Source: Botryllus schlosseri
Taxonomy: Eukaryota; Chordata; Ascidiacea; Stolidobranchia; Styelidae
DNA: 39,763 bases
Direction of reading: 5' to 3'
Assembly: GCA_000444245.1 (NCBI GenBank)
Contig: ATSW01006954.1
Location: forward strand, 1 to 39,763
Positions 31,660-39,763 of this stretch are shown in pieces (position 1 is the stretch's first letter; each line of letters opens with the position of its first letter). The translations under genes and the position numbers were made by a program. The notes under the pieces are model-generated. The model ran no database searches. It was given only the letters and a program-made list of their open reading frames with translations, and was not told where the DNA came from.

Positions 31660-32130
31660 TATGAGCCAGTCTCAGGGGCGCCGCTGGAGATCAAGACACA
31701 GACTCCATTGATACATATGACTCGTAATAATAACACGCCTGTCTTGACCATCATTTGCTACTGGCAATTGGGAACGTTCAGTTGTCGAATTGTGACTGTT
31801 GCGGTGCATGTTGTGTGCAGTGGCGTACGCTGGGGAGGTAGGGCTTTTGAAATCGGCACCCCGTCCTTCTGAAACGACAATTCTATCTCCAATATTTATT
31901 AGCACATTTGCAATTAAACAATTGGTATCACGCTGTTGCGTTTCGACGGAACAATATGAACTGGTCTTTGAAAGACAACAGCAGGCGTCACACTGATTTG
32001 CAATCAAGATTCATTATCATGTTTTCGTTGTGTGTGAAAGTAACATTTCAACGATTTTGTTCACACTCTGATGAAGAGCAGTTCATTTTGTGCACCCTGT
32101 GATAATGTACTAGATGTGCTTGCGTAGTTG
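31660..32130. other. Intron of the DOMON gene with transposon-like ends
   Basis: CAGGGGCGCCGCTGGAG at 31674 and CAGTGGCGTACGCTGGGG at about 31818 resemble common DNA-transposon termini, but they face the same way and no partner ends were found. The 111-codon minus-strand frame at 32007-31672 spans both and lacks the phase and homology needed for an exon. Confidence 0.35.
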
Positions 32131-32139
32131 GATGTGAAA

Positions 32140-32240
32140 TTTTTTGTTACTCAGCGAAGATTTGGGGTTCTACGACGGCTTATACATTAGCGTAAGGGTT
32201 TTCCGGGGTATTACAAGTTGAGAACTTTTGATCTTATATA
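32140..32240. mobile_element. hAT-like terminus, family P copy 2
   Basis: ACTCAGCGAAGATTTGGGGTTC ... TTAGCGTAAGGGTTTTCCGGGG ... AAGTTGAGAACTTTTGATC matches 16300-16396. It is a single end. Confidence 0.4.
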
Positions 32241-32332
32241 AATATGAACCTATGCTTTTTTACGGGGTTGAAATTATGGATTGACATCGTAATCTCACGC
32301 CACACAATCAGTTCGAGTTTATAGCGGGGAAG

Positions 32333-32460
32333 ATAGCGTGGTGGTGAGCGTCGACTCTATCTACGCAGGCGGCCCTGGCTGAAGCACCGTCGTCGGAGAT
32401 TTTTCTGAGCTCCTCGTCCCCGTGTCGCTTGAGCATGGAATATCATTAGGATTTGGGAAA
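32333..32460 (+). repeat. Possible tRNA-derived SINE head
   Basis: TAGCGTGGTGGTGAGCG fits the pol III A box (TRGYNNAGYGG-like) as in a tRNA D arm, and a degenerate B-box-like GGCTGAAGCAC follows about 35-40 bases later. The GC-rich head then gives way to AT-rich DNA with GGATTA units. A minus-strand frame (MLKRHGDEELRKIS) also crosses it and is taken as chance. Confidence 0.35.
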
Positions 32461-32790
32461 ACCGGATTAGTGAAATTTTGCGGATTAGGATTGGATTAGG
32501 ATTTACGACTTTATTAACGGATTTGGATTGGATTTACCGATGTTCGGGGAGATTGATGTCCTGTGGCGAATGGTGACAAAATTCTTCGTCCTACCAAAGT
32601 TATTTCATGTACTTTGGCACCCATTGTGCGTTTTATTTATTTTTACAGAATTATATGCATAAGATGTAGGCTTTTCAAGTGAAATTATAAGTTTATATCC
32701 GATTAGGATTAGGATTGGAATATACAAAATGTCTGGATTGCGACTAGAATTAGGATTTGAAGCTTCGGATTTGGATTGGATTAGGACATA
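32440..32790 (+). repeat. GGATTA-rich repeat
   Basis: Clusters of GGATTAGGATTGGATTAGG occur at about 32490, 32515, 32700 and 32765, separated by ordinary sequence. It is built like family A but with a different six-base unit. It follows the tRNA-like head directly and may be its body. Confidence 0.4.
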
Positions 32791-32949
32791 GAAATTTCAA
32801 ATCCGCTCATTTCTGGTGGATGACAGTCCAAGAGACCGCAAATGGTCGTTCGGCACTCCTCTCTGTGGTCGGCCCATCGCATTGTCCATTACGTGTATGT
32901 CTTGGGCAGATGAAATATAATCTGACGAAATATATAATATATATCTTAC

Positions 32950-33112
32950 GCGCCATGGGCCCGGATGCAGCGAGTAGGAAATATTTTTCTGCATTGAGAT
33001 CAAACGTCTTTTCTGCGCCGTTGCTTATGGTGCGCACCACGGAAGAAGGTCTTCTAAATAGGCAATGAGCCACGCCGTCGAGGGTTGTTGCAGATAGCGT
33101 GATCAGACCAGT
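32950..33112 (-). CDS. DOMON gene, module c of DOMON 2
   Basis: The exon is 163 bases, phase 0 in and phase 1 out, with acceptor GTTTCAG and donor GTAAGA. It reads LITLSATTLDGVAHCLFRR and then EKTFDLNAEKYFLLAASGPMA. It is the same length and phase as the 39192 exon and about half identical to it. The motif DGV.C.FRR ... F.LN..YY.L...GP is that of the C-terminal half of FRRS1-type DOMON domains. DOMON domains are extracytoplasmic beta-sandwiches that bind heme or sugars. Confidence 0.9.
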
Positions 33113-33239
33113 CTGAAACGGAAGCGAATGTGCCAGCGATCGACAATGAGATCCAAATTTCAGGCGGGAAAACTACAGTATCGCTTGTGTTGAGATTTTG
33201 GCAGTTGGTGAATGGCGTACATTTAAGGAAAGGAGTATC

Positions 33240-33525
33240 ATTGTGGCTGGGAACAATGATTCCGTTCCGAGTAATTCTAATGATTCGAGCCGACTAGTGA
33301 GAGATGATATTTGCGAGTGCTGAAATGATACGCTCCGTGCCGCCAGCAGTAAATTTATGAACGAGAATTATAGTTTCGATCCCATTTTCCACTGTGAAAG
33401 ATTGTAAATCTCGATTGGTCGTGTCACAGTGCGAAACGTGTATTACAAAGCTACACACGTTATAGTCCAAATTACATATCTATCAACCCACAGCTTAGTC
33501 GCAATGAAATTGGTATGGTCGACAA
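33240..33525 (-). mobile_element. hAT-like element family C, copy 6 (partial)
   Basis: GTGGCTGGGAACAATGATTCCG, TCTAATGATTCGAGCCGACTAGTGAGAG, ACGAGAATTATAGTTTCGATCCC and AATGAAATTGGTATGGTCGA match the 34573 copy in orientation. It is cut off on the right by the minisatellite. Confidence 0.6.
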
Positions 33526-34005
33526 AATCTAATTTGAAAAAAAAAACTGTGTAGCTCTAATTCTAATTCTAATCTAATTCGGATAAAAAATGTGGAGCTA
33601 TAATTCTAATTCGAGTCTAATTTGGAGAAAACTATGCAGCTTTAATTCTAAGTCTAATTATAATCTGATTTGGAAATGTGTAGCTATGATTCTAATTCTA
33701 GTCTAATTTGGATGAGAAAACTGTAGCTATATTTCTAATCTAATTTGTGAAAAAAAACTGTATAGCTATAATTATAATTCCAGTCTAATTTGGAGAAAAC
33801 TGTGTAGTTATAATTCTAATTTTAATCTAATTTGTAAAAAAACTGTGTAGCCATAATTCTAATTCTAGTCTGATTTGGAGAAAGCTGTGTCATTCTTATC
33901 TAATTTGAAAAAAGACTGTGTAATTATATTTATAATTGTAATCTAATTTGGAAAAAGCTGTAGCTCTGTAGCTCTCATTCTATTTCTAATCTAATCTATA
34001 AAAGC
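33525..34005 (+). repeat. Family A minisatellite, about ten units of about 50 bases
   Basis: The unit is roughly TCTAATTTGGAGAAAACTG, TGTAGCTATAATTC, TAATTCTAATC, repeated about ten times with drift, within the intron between DOMON modules b and c. The same unit occurs one to three times at the 3' end of family A copies at 13487 and 29537, so the array is an expansion of that part. Confidence 0.75.
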
Positions 34006-34082
34006 TAAAAAATTTCTAGCTGTCAAAATCTACTGTCAATTCACAATCTGTATATTCAATCAAGTTCATGAACTGTACTCAC

Positions 34083-34265
34083 AGTATCAACGTTGGTAGG
34101 TGCCTGTCCCTTTACTGTAATCACCGCGGATCGGACCGTCTGTCCGTCGCAGAAATAAGTGTCTGCGTCCACCATCGTGCTCTGCGTTCCCAACGCTACG
34201 GCGGCGTAATTCGATCCGGCACCAGCGCTCCCCACAATTTCAAAGTCGTATGTCGTGTCGTTTGA
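34083..34265 (-). CDS. DOMON gene, module b of DOMON 2
   Basis: The exon is 183 bases, phase 0 in and out, with acceptor TACCTTAG and donor GTGAGT. It reads NDTTYDFEIVGSAGAGSNY, then AAVALGTQSTMVDADTYFC and DGQTVRSAVITVKGQ. This is the first half of an FRRS1-type DOMON fold (family pattern: ..ALS.D..M.DDDVY.C). The Met before VDADTY sits where some DOMON proteins carry a heme ligand; that role is inferred. Confidence 0.92.
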
Positions 34266-34572
34266 CTAAGGTAAAGGATGGAGAGTTATATTCGAAGAGT
34301 TTCTTGGACGTATATAACTTCAGTATACAATTGAATAATATATTCGTATCGAAATGAACCCGAATATTTGCGGATGACACTTGTCCGGGGTAATCCTCAG
34401 CAACTAGTAGATAATTGGAAAGAATATTGCATATAAATATATCATATGTAGGTGGGGTTGCAATTGCATTTGTTTAAAACATGTAGTAACAACGTTTTAA
34501 AAAATACCATTTAAAAATAATTGTTGATATAGAAATGTTCTTTCCAATTCTCTACTAATTGCTGACGATAAC

Positions 34573-35642
34573 TAGTGCTGGGCACAATGATTCGAGTACT
34601 CGAATCTGAATCGAGTATTAATTTTAATGATTCGAGTCGCGTAGTAAAAGTCGATTTTTTCGAGTACTGAAATTATACGTTTCTCGCCACTGAAAGGTAA
34701 TATATTAACGAGAATTATAGTTTCTCAAGGTTGTAATGACTCGAGTCATGACTCGACTCGACTCGAGTCATTTTCTCAAAATACGGAAATGACTCGACTC
34801 GACTCGAGTCAATCTGTGTATTGACTCGACTTGGACTCGAGTCATTGCGCATGACTCGAAGCAAGTCATTGACTCGAGATTCAGACGGCCAAGACCGACA
34901 TTTCATTGTAATTTCGAAGCCAACACACTATTGGGATTTCGTTTTTTGGTACTGGTGCTTGAAAATGCGACCAGAAACTGCTAAAAGTGAGGAAAATTGA
35001 TATATTATAAAGGCGAACCATTCAATATCACCAAACAGAGTTAAAAAAGTGGGTTTAGGAAGACTTTGACTGGAAACTGAGCAGTCAACGCAATGACTTG
35101 GACTCGGACTCGAGTCATAATACCATGACTCGGACTCGATCCTCTGTTCGCTGCCTTGGACTCGAACTTGACTCGGTGGGAATTGAAAATGACTCGACTT
35201 GACTCGAGTCAAAAATATAAAAGTGAGATTGACTTGTGACTCGGAGCCTTGTGACTAGGTTACAACCCTGTAGTTTCTATACTAATTTTCACTGTTGGAG
35301 CCTTGAAACCTTGATTGCCCGTATCGTACCATACGAAACATGTAGTACAATGCTACGGAAGTTACTGGGAATAGCACATTTCCGAAGTCATGATCATCCC
35401 ACAACATTGTCACCAAGTGCAATGAAATCGGTATGGTCGAAAAAATACCAAAGTATCTTCAATGTGATGAATAACGGGCAGTATATTCTTTGAGATCGCA
35501 TAAAAGGTACATATTTGAGCTTTGACATATTACATTCCATTATGACGTCATAACGAGTGTTACTCGATTACTCGACTCGACTCGAAGGATATTACGTGAT
35601 TCAGAATCGAATCACTCAGGTACTCGATTTTGCCCAGCCCTA
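34573..35642 (-). mobile_element. hAT-like element C, copy 5, split by element D
   Basis: It starts TAGTGCTGGGCACAATGATTCG and ends CTCGATTTTGCCCAGCCCTA. ACGATAAC is duplicated exactly (34565-34572 and 35643-35650). Element D (34726-35270) is inserted 150 bases in. TGACGTCA lies at 35543. This is the clearest demonstration that family C makes 8-bp duplications. Confidence 0.88.
34726..35270. mobile_element. hAT-like element D, copy 2, exact 8-bp duplication
   Basis: It starts CAAGGTTGTAATGACTCGAG and ends CTAGGTTACAACCCTG. TAGTTTCT is duplicated exactly (34718-34725 and 35271-35278). The 12-base palindrome TGACTCGAGTCA and its extensions are repeated through both subterminal regions. It is 545 bp and non-coding, and the youngest layer of the nest. 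Confidence 0.9.
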
Positions 35643-35705
35643 ACGATAACCTGTGACGAATGTCAGCCAAAAATATTCAGGTTTTCTTCTATATCAATAT
35701 AATTC

Positions 35706-36148
35706 TACTTTTGCCGACTACTCGAGTGAATTTTTTAGACTACTGTCACTTCTACTTGACAGTTTTTGGGTAAAAATACTTACTTTTAGACTTAATTTAA
35801 GGTTTTGAGTACACTTGCAGTACTCCATCAAGTGGTTATGTTTTAGACTCCTTCCACTTGTACTTAATTATCTTTTAGACAAAACCAGTTACTTTTAAGA
35901 GTTTATTGTAAGGATTTTCTGCTTGCAGTACGAACTTGAAAGGTTTTAGATTACTTGCACTTCTTCAGAGTTGTAGATTATACCGCTTACTCAACGCTTT
36001 TGAGTATGTAAAGTAAAAAGCAGTTTTGGGGTATGCTTGCATGTGCTCTAAGAGTGAAATCATCATGGAAACTGCGCTAAAAAGTCTTCTTATCACGGTA
36101 ACTGAACACGTTTTCGATAATTGCACCTATTCGTACAGCACTCTTAGC
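35706..36148 (+). repeat. Repeat family K, left part of a split copy
   Basis: GACTACTGTCACTTCTACTTGACAG, AAGTGGTTATGTTTTAGACTCC, AAGTAAAAAGCAGTTTTGGGGTATG and TTCGATAATTGCACC follow the K order up to 36148. The right part (TAGTTTTGACATGTATTGG...) appears at 37575-37675, so about 1.4 kb has been inserted between them. Confidence 0.5.
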
Positions 36149-36903
36149 CAGGGGCGGCCAACCTTTCCGGTTAAAGGGTAACATGAGATTTGAGAATCAG
36201 TGCGCGGGCCAGTTGAATGTTGAATGTTGAATTTTGACGGCCTTTCTTTAGTCGTCCGATAGGAGCGAACCGTATAACTTAACGATGAAAACAAGACTTC
36301 GATTATTACGCATCAAAATCGATAAGAATTATGTCATGAAAAGTCAGTGTGCATAGTGCATTCATGATCTAACTGCGCAAAGCGGGAAAACTTTTCCGGT
36401 AATGAATGAGTTCGACCTATACTAAATGTCACTTGCATATATTGCGGGTCGTCTCTGTATGCCGCTATGGGCTAATTTGGCAAGGACAGGATTATTCGGC
36501 GCTTAGACATATAAATATCAAACATTCCGGCGTAGATGCGTCTATCATTTTGTGCAAGGTTTCATCGCCGACCATCTTTCTGCAAGTGCAGACGCGAAGT
36601 CGGGTGTTGGGCGACACTTTCTTTCATATTTGCGAGAATTGTCGGACTCAATTCGGTAAATTTGCCAAAGAAGGCTCCAATACTAAAAGCTAGAAATTGA
36701 GTGACAATAAATCGCGCGAAGTGCTAAGAATAATATCAGGTCAAATAAATCGACCACGAAATATTCTACGTTATGGTCATATATACGAAGATCTACGGAA
36801 ACTTTGGCTGGTCCCTGGATACGCCAATGCGTCGGAACTGATATTTAAGTCATCAACAACCCAAATTTCGCGGTCACGCTAATCAAATTCTTGGTTGGCC
36901 TTG
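36149..36903. mobile_element. Probable hAT-like element M inside repeat K
   Basis: It starts CAGGGGCGGCCAACCTTTCC. A decayed inverse (CTTGGTTGGCCTTG) lies at about 36888-36903. No duplication is visible. A 95-codon plus-strand frame (36406-36693) has several Cys and His but no family I recognise. Confidence 0.4.
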
Positions 36904-37079
36904 TAAATTCACAATAAATTACATGGGTAATTTATTATTTGATATTTTAGCTAATTTCGAGAATTATCTTGAGTTCCCACGTGCATACCTTCCTACGTCC
37001 CTACGTAAAAGCATCATTTCGATTAAAATTTTGTGTTTGAAATACGAAATACACTACATGTAGGTAGTCAGCGAAGGAT

Positions 37080-37566
37080 GTTTATTACACCAATCAATGA
37101 AATCGGTATAAAGAAGACATCGTTGTCTATAGTATAACTGGTTTATGGAGCGATGTCGGTAGCAGTTTTACACTCAGCTCAATATCAATGTATAGCAATA
37201 GCGAGACGCCGAATACATTGTCCGGTCCGGGTTAAGGCGTAAGCTTATATTCCCTTGCAAGTCCTCGTGGAAATTGTTAGCAAAGCGATGAAAGATATCG
37301 ATTTTATGGGATTAATGTAGCATTTGACTGCTCCAGTTGATCCATTTGGTGACGTTTAAAAGTCAACATGTACTTCAACATTGTGGCATAGTGTGGCCTT
37401 AATCGTCGCTAGGTATCTTGTATATCACTTTACTGAAATTTATGGTTGGAATTAGCAACATGACGTCACGTGGCGTCATCGGTTCACGATCGCGTTCACG
37501 CAGAACCTTTCAATAATGTTCGCGTTGACACGAACCTGAACCTTTCAGGGGTTCTCACCATCCTTA
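37080..37566 (-). mobile_element. hAT-like element E, second copy (reverse, left end lost)
   Basis: ACCAATCAATGAAATCGG, GAATACATTGTCCGGTC and CGATTTTATGGGATTA match element E in reverse. The right end GAACCTTTCAGGGGTTCTCACCATCC corresponds to the E start. TGACGTCA is at 37461. Confidence 0.65.
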
Positions 37567-37574
37567 GTAATCTT

Positions 37575-37680
37575 TCATCTCTACTTACACCTGGAGTAGT
37601 TTTGACATGTATTGGTAACCGCTTCTTGTACCTGTAATTTACCTATTCTATACTTGAATAGCAAAGCTGACTACTCTGAC
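37575..37680 (+). repeat. Repeat family K, right part of the split copy
   Basis: GGAGTAGTTTTGACATGTATTGG and CTTCTTGTACCTGTAATTTACC correspond to the K 3' half (29395-29460). Confidence 0.45.
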
Positions 37681-37750
37681 GACTTATCGAATAATACATT
37701 GATCGTAACCATCAATTGTCTAATCTGAACTCTGTTAGTACATTATTTAC

Positions 37751-37920
37751 CCTCCACCACGAATAGAAATAACAGCCCTGNGTTCCGATTTGGCAAGCGT
37801 NCGGAAACGAGAAGCAGGTTTTAGTTGACCCGCATCCAGCATACACGTCAGGCAGGGCGGAGAAATCCATCGAAGATGACGTTTTAGTCTTCCACGTGTC
37901 ATGCTTCGTGATTTCCTCTC
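37751..37920 (-). CDS. DOMON gene, module a: end of DOMON 1, linker, start of DOMON 2
   Basis: The exon is 170 bases, phase 1 in and phase 0 out, with acceptor ATATTTCAG and donor GTAAAT. It reads EEITKHDTWKTKTSSSMDF, then SALPDVYAGCGSTKTCFSFP and CYFYSWWR. The CGSTKxCF motif is the usual start of an FRRS1-type DOMON repeat; the first part closes the preceding domain. Two single N bases make two residues unknown. The G left by the 39192 exon plus GA here makes Gly, so the two exons join directly in frame. Confidence 0.9.
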
Positions 37921-37999
37921 CTGAAATATTGTACTGATTGTTCATCGGTCGCATCATAAGTTTAGGGATGACCAATGACCATGCTTTACCGAAGCGAGG

Positions 38000-38460
38000 T
38001 AGGTACTTCTACGTTTTTCGAACACTTGAATAGGTTTGGCAATTGCATGCTTGCATTAATTACTCAAGTGATCATGTTTTTAGTCTCTACTTCCAGTTCT
38101 ACTTAACAGTTTTCCGTAGCTTTTGAGTATGTCTGCATCACTTTTGAAATTGGCGTCATAATCGGGTGAAATAACCGCTGCCCCACGGTGACTGAATATA
38201 TTCTCGAAAATTGCACTTATCTGTTAATGTCAATGATCCTTTTGAAATAGTCCCGAAAATGCATTTTGTAATCACGAGAGTAGCCATTTGCGCTATACTG
38301 CCGACCAAATTTGCCTTTGAAACTACTTAGTTGAGTACTTTGCGGACCTTAATTATCTACTCCCACTTGAATTAATATTGACGTGTCTTGGAAATCGTTG
38401 CTTTTACTTGTATTTGGGTATAGTAGTTAACGGAGATCCTTTGAATCTATTGAGTTACAA
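38000..38460 (+). repeat. Repeat family K, copy in DOMON intron
   Basis: AGGTACTTCTACGTTTTTCGAACACTTG, ACTCAAGTGATCATGTTTTTAGTC, GGTGACTGAATATATTCTCGAAAATTGC, TTGACGTGTCTTGGAAATCG and GTAGTTAACGGAG follow the K order. Confidence 0.5.
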
Positions 38461-38529
38461 GGGAGATTACTTGATCTCCTCGTGGTTTGTATCACGCACC
38501 TTCGAGTTTCCGACCATATAAGATAACTT

Positions 38530-38785
38530 TTAAAACTAGATAATACTATTTATCTAATGAGACTAACTACATCGAAATGCCGGTAATATAATTCTAATCA
38601 AAGTTGCGATATCTGTCTATGCTCTAATTTTACTTCTATTCTTATTCCCTGAGNNTACCTGGAAATGCCACAGGAGAACTATAGGCATATAGTGCAAAAC
38701 GAACCAAGTTTGCTGTACAGACATTTGTCATTTTCATGCTAGCGAGTATGAGCTATGATTTAAAAGAACTGAACTTGCTTCACAC
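38530..38785 (+). repeat. Repeat family A, copy 7
   Basis: AACTAGATAATACTA, AATGCCGGTAATATAATTC, ATATAGTGCAAAACGAACC and TGTACAGACATTTGTCATTTTCATGC match the family order. It lies in the intron between DOMON modules c (first domain) and a. Confidence 0.6.
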
Positions 38786-39029
38786 ACACAATGAGATGTC
38801 ATTAACGAAATAGGGGGATGCCGAACGACCAACCAGATGGGGTCTCTTGAACTGGCACACCCCTCGACCTAGTAACCAGTTGTTTCTTCATCGTTCTTTT
38901 CTGAATTTTTTTCAGAATAACCTCTGAATCGAGCTCGGACCGCCTGCTCCGATAGCGCCGACGCTCACTACTACGCTGTCTCCCCCGACAAAGAAGACTT
39001 GTCATTGTTATAGATTCTCTTTGACTTAC

Positions 39030-39192
39030 CATTCATCGGCCCGACAGCGCCCAGAAGATAATACCGATTTTGTGTGATATTAAAATCGTATTCCTCATTA
39101 TTGCTGACGGTTTTTATAACAGAAGCTGGTCGCGAGAATGAGCACTGAGCAACACCGTTGGTTAAGTCGGCCGATAACGACACGAGGCCATC
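39030..39192 (-). CDS. DOMON gene, module c of DOMON 1
   Basis: The exon is 163 bases, phase 0 in and phase 1 out, with acceptor TTATTTCAG and donor GTAAGT. It reads DGLVSLSADLTNGVAQCSFS, then YDFNITQNRYYLLGAVGPMN. It is homologous to the 33112 exon, with identical length and phases. After the donors the two sequences lose all similarity, which supports the exon borders. Confidence 0.92.
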
Positions 39193-39199
39193 CTGAAAT

Positions 39200-39670
39200 A
39201 AGTAATATTCGTTACAAAAATCTCACATTGGTCTGCGCACCAGCGTCCAGGGCATATATTCCGTATACCCACCACACCATTACGCAAAAAACGCCACGCT
39301 CGAGATTAGCGTAACGCTATTTGAAATATATATATTCCCTTTTCAGTCTTATTTAGCTGTTCTAGGTATAAGCCAAGTCGTTTCGAGTTTTTTCTATATT
39401 TTCAAGCTATCGCAATCTTGTGGTGTCTTGAAATTATGAAATTATTAAGAAATCAACTGAACTGAACTGAATAACTAAAGTTGTAATACCCCCGCTAATA
39501 TTACCTATATGGTCTGGCCTACTAGACCGGATAGTTTGATGATTATCATAAATGATCTCAAGCAATATGGGAGTGGTAAATCTCTACACAGTATGTTTCA
39601 ACATATATAGTTGAAGAATCATAGTTCTTGAATGCTAGATTAATTAGCAGAGTTACTGCATGGAAATGAG
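39200..39670. other. Intron of the DOMON gene with family H fragment
   Basis: Family H tail sequence in forward orientation (about 39400-39460: TCGCAATCTTGTGGTGTCTTGAAATTATG, ending in CTGAACTGAACTGAA) lies in this intron. No exon was recognised. Confidence 0.5.
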
Positions 39671-39683
39671 TACGACAGCATAC

Positions 39684-39763
39684 CGTCATGTTGGAGTAGC
39701 TTGGTGGAGAATGCCGCGTTTGGATAACTCCAGTTCTTACAGCCGTGCCATCACAATAATACA
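39684..39763 (-). CDS. DOMON gene, module b of DOMON 1 (partial, cut by window edge)
   Basis: Eighty bases of exon are visible, ending at a GTATGC donor in phase 0. It reads YYCDGTAVRTGVIQ, then TRHSPPSYSNMT, homologous to YFCDGQTVRSAVITVKG of the 34265 exon. This shows that the gene continues to the right and that the first DOMON domain has the same exon plan as the second. The N-terminus, signal peptide and any earlier repeats are outside the window. Confidence 0.85.

Larger units (their letters stand above)
34294..35705. mobile_element. MITE family B, copy 5, split by element C
   Basis: The left repeat GAAGAGTTTCTTGGACG, TATACAATTGAATAATATATTCG, ACCCGAATATTT is the inverse of the complete right repeat of the 13955 copy, showing that family B inverted repeats reach about 76 bases. 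Element C (34573-35642) is inserted in the middle block; the right side resumes at CTGTGACGAATGTCAGCC and is cut off by repeat K at about 35705. Confidence 0.75.

Noticed and set aside
31672-32007. 111-codon minus-strand frame in the DOMON gene
   Set aside because: The exon expected after module c was found at 31548 by homology and phase. This frame spans two transposon-like termini instead.
32340-32420. Minus-strand peptide starting MLKRHGDEELRK
   Set aside because: It lies on the tRNA-like repeat head; no splice sites and no fit to the DOMON gene.
36406-36693. 95-codon plus-strand frame with several Cys and His
   Set aside because: It is inside probable element M, on the strand opposite the DOMON gene, with no recognisable domain.
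1-39763. Retroviral, LTR, Polinton or CRISPR features
   Set aside because: I saw no reverse transcriptase, integrase, capsid or envelope motifs, long terminal repeats or regular spacer arrays.

Overview
The window is 39.8 kb of animal nuclear DNA. It has spliced genes with GT..AG introns, AT-rich non-coding DNA packed with short DNA transposons, no operons and no ribosome binding sites. A clear Lefty gene (a Nodal antagonist known only in deuterostomes) and a tandem-DOMON protein point to a deuterostome. The gene spacing and the many small non-autonomous transposons suggest an invertebrate one (tunicate, cephalochordate, hemichordate or similar). I cannot name the species.

Four genes can be supported. 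(1) The first coding exon of a minus-strand gene at 1191-1033, encoding a short acidic N-terminus; the rest runs off the left edge or is not recognisable. (2) A plus-strand two-exon gene (14359-14633 and 18046-19057) for a 428-residue orphan seven-transmembrane protein. (3) A plus-strand four-exon lefty gene (22791-28032) with a TATA box at 22721, two dibasic cleavage sites in the precursor and a Lefty-type C-terminal cystine-knot domain. (4) A minus-strand gene entering from the right edge (39763 down to 30725). Its seven visible exons encode the end of one DOMON domain, a complete second DOMON domain and a probable short hydrophobic C-terminus (FRRS1-like family). Genes 3 and 4 converge, with their 3' ends about 2.5 kb apart.

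Most of the rest is transposon DNA. At least six elements have hAT-like ends (CAGGGGTTCTC, CAGGGTTGTAA, TAGGGCTGGGC, TAGGGATGGTG and similar) with 8-bp flanking duplications that are exact or nearly so. They are often nested: in the large intron of gene 4, element B is split by element C, which is split by element D, and both of the younger insertions have exact 8-bp duplications. Other families are long-inverted-repeat MITEs (B, L), a repeat rich in TCTAAT units (A) that has expanded into a 480-bp minisatellite between two DOMON exons, a family rich in CTTCTACTT (K), a repeat with a LINE-like 3' tail (H) and one possible tRNA-derived SINE. I saw no transposase, reverse transcriptase, LTR or viral gene that could be read.

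Layout: 1-1.2 kb, gene 1 exon; 1.2-14.2 kb, intergenic transposon field; 14.3-19.1 kb, 7TM gene; 19.1-22.7 kb, transposons and the lefty upstream region; 22.7-28.0 kb, lefty; 28.0-30.5 kb, convergent spacer with B, K, A and D elements; 30.6-39.8 kb, DOMON gene with transposon-filled introns. Lefty is an extracellular inhibitor of Nodal signalling. Nothing in the sequence links the other three genes to it functionally.
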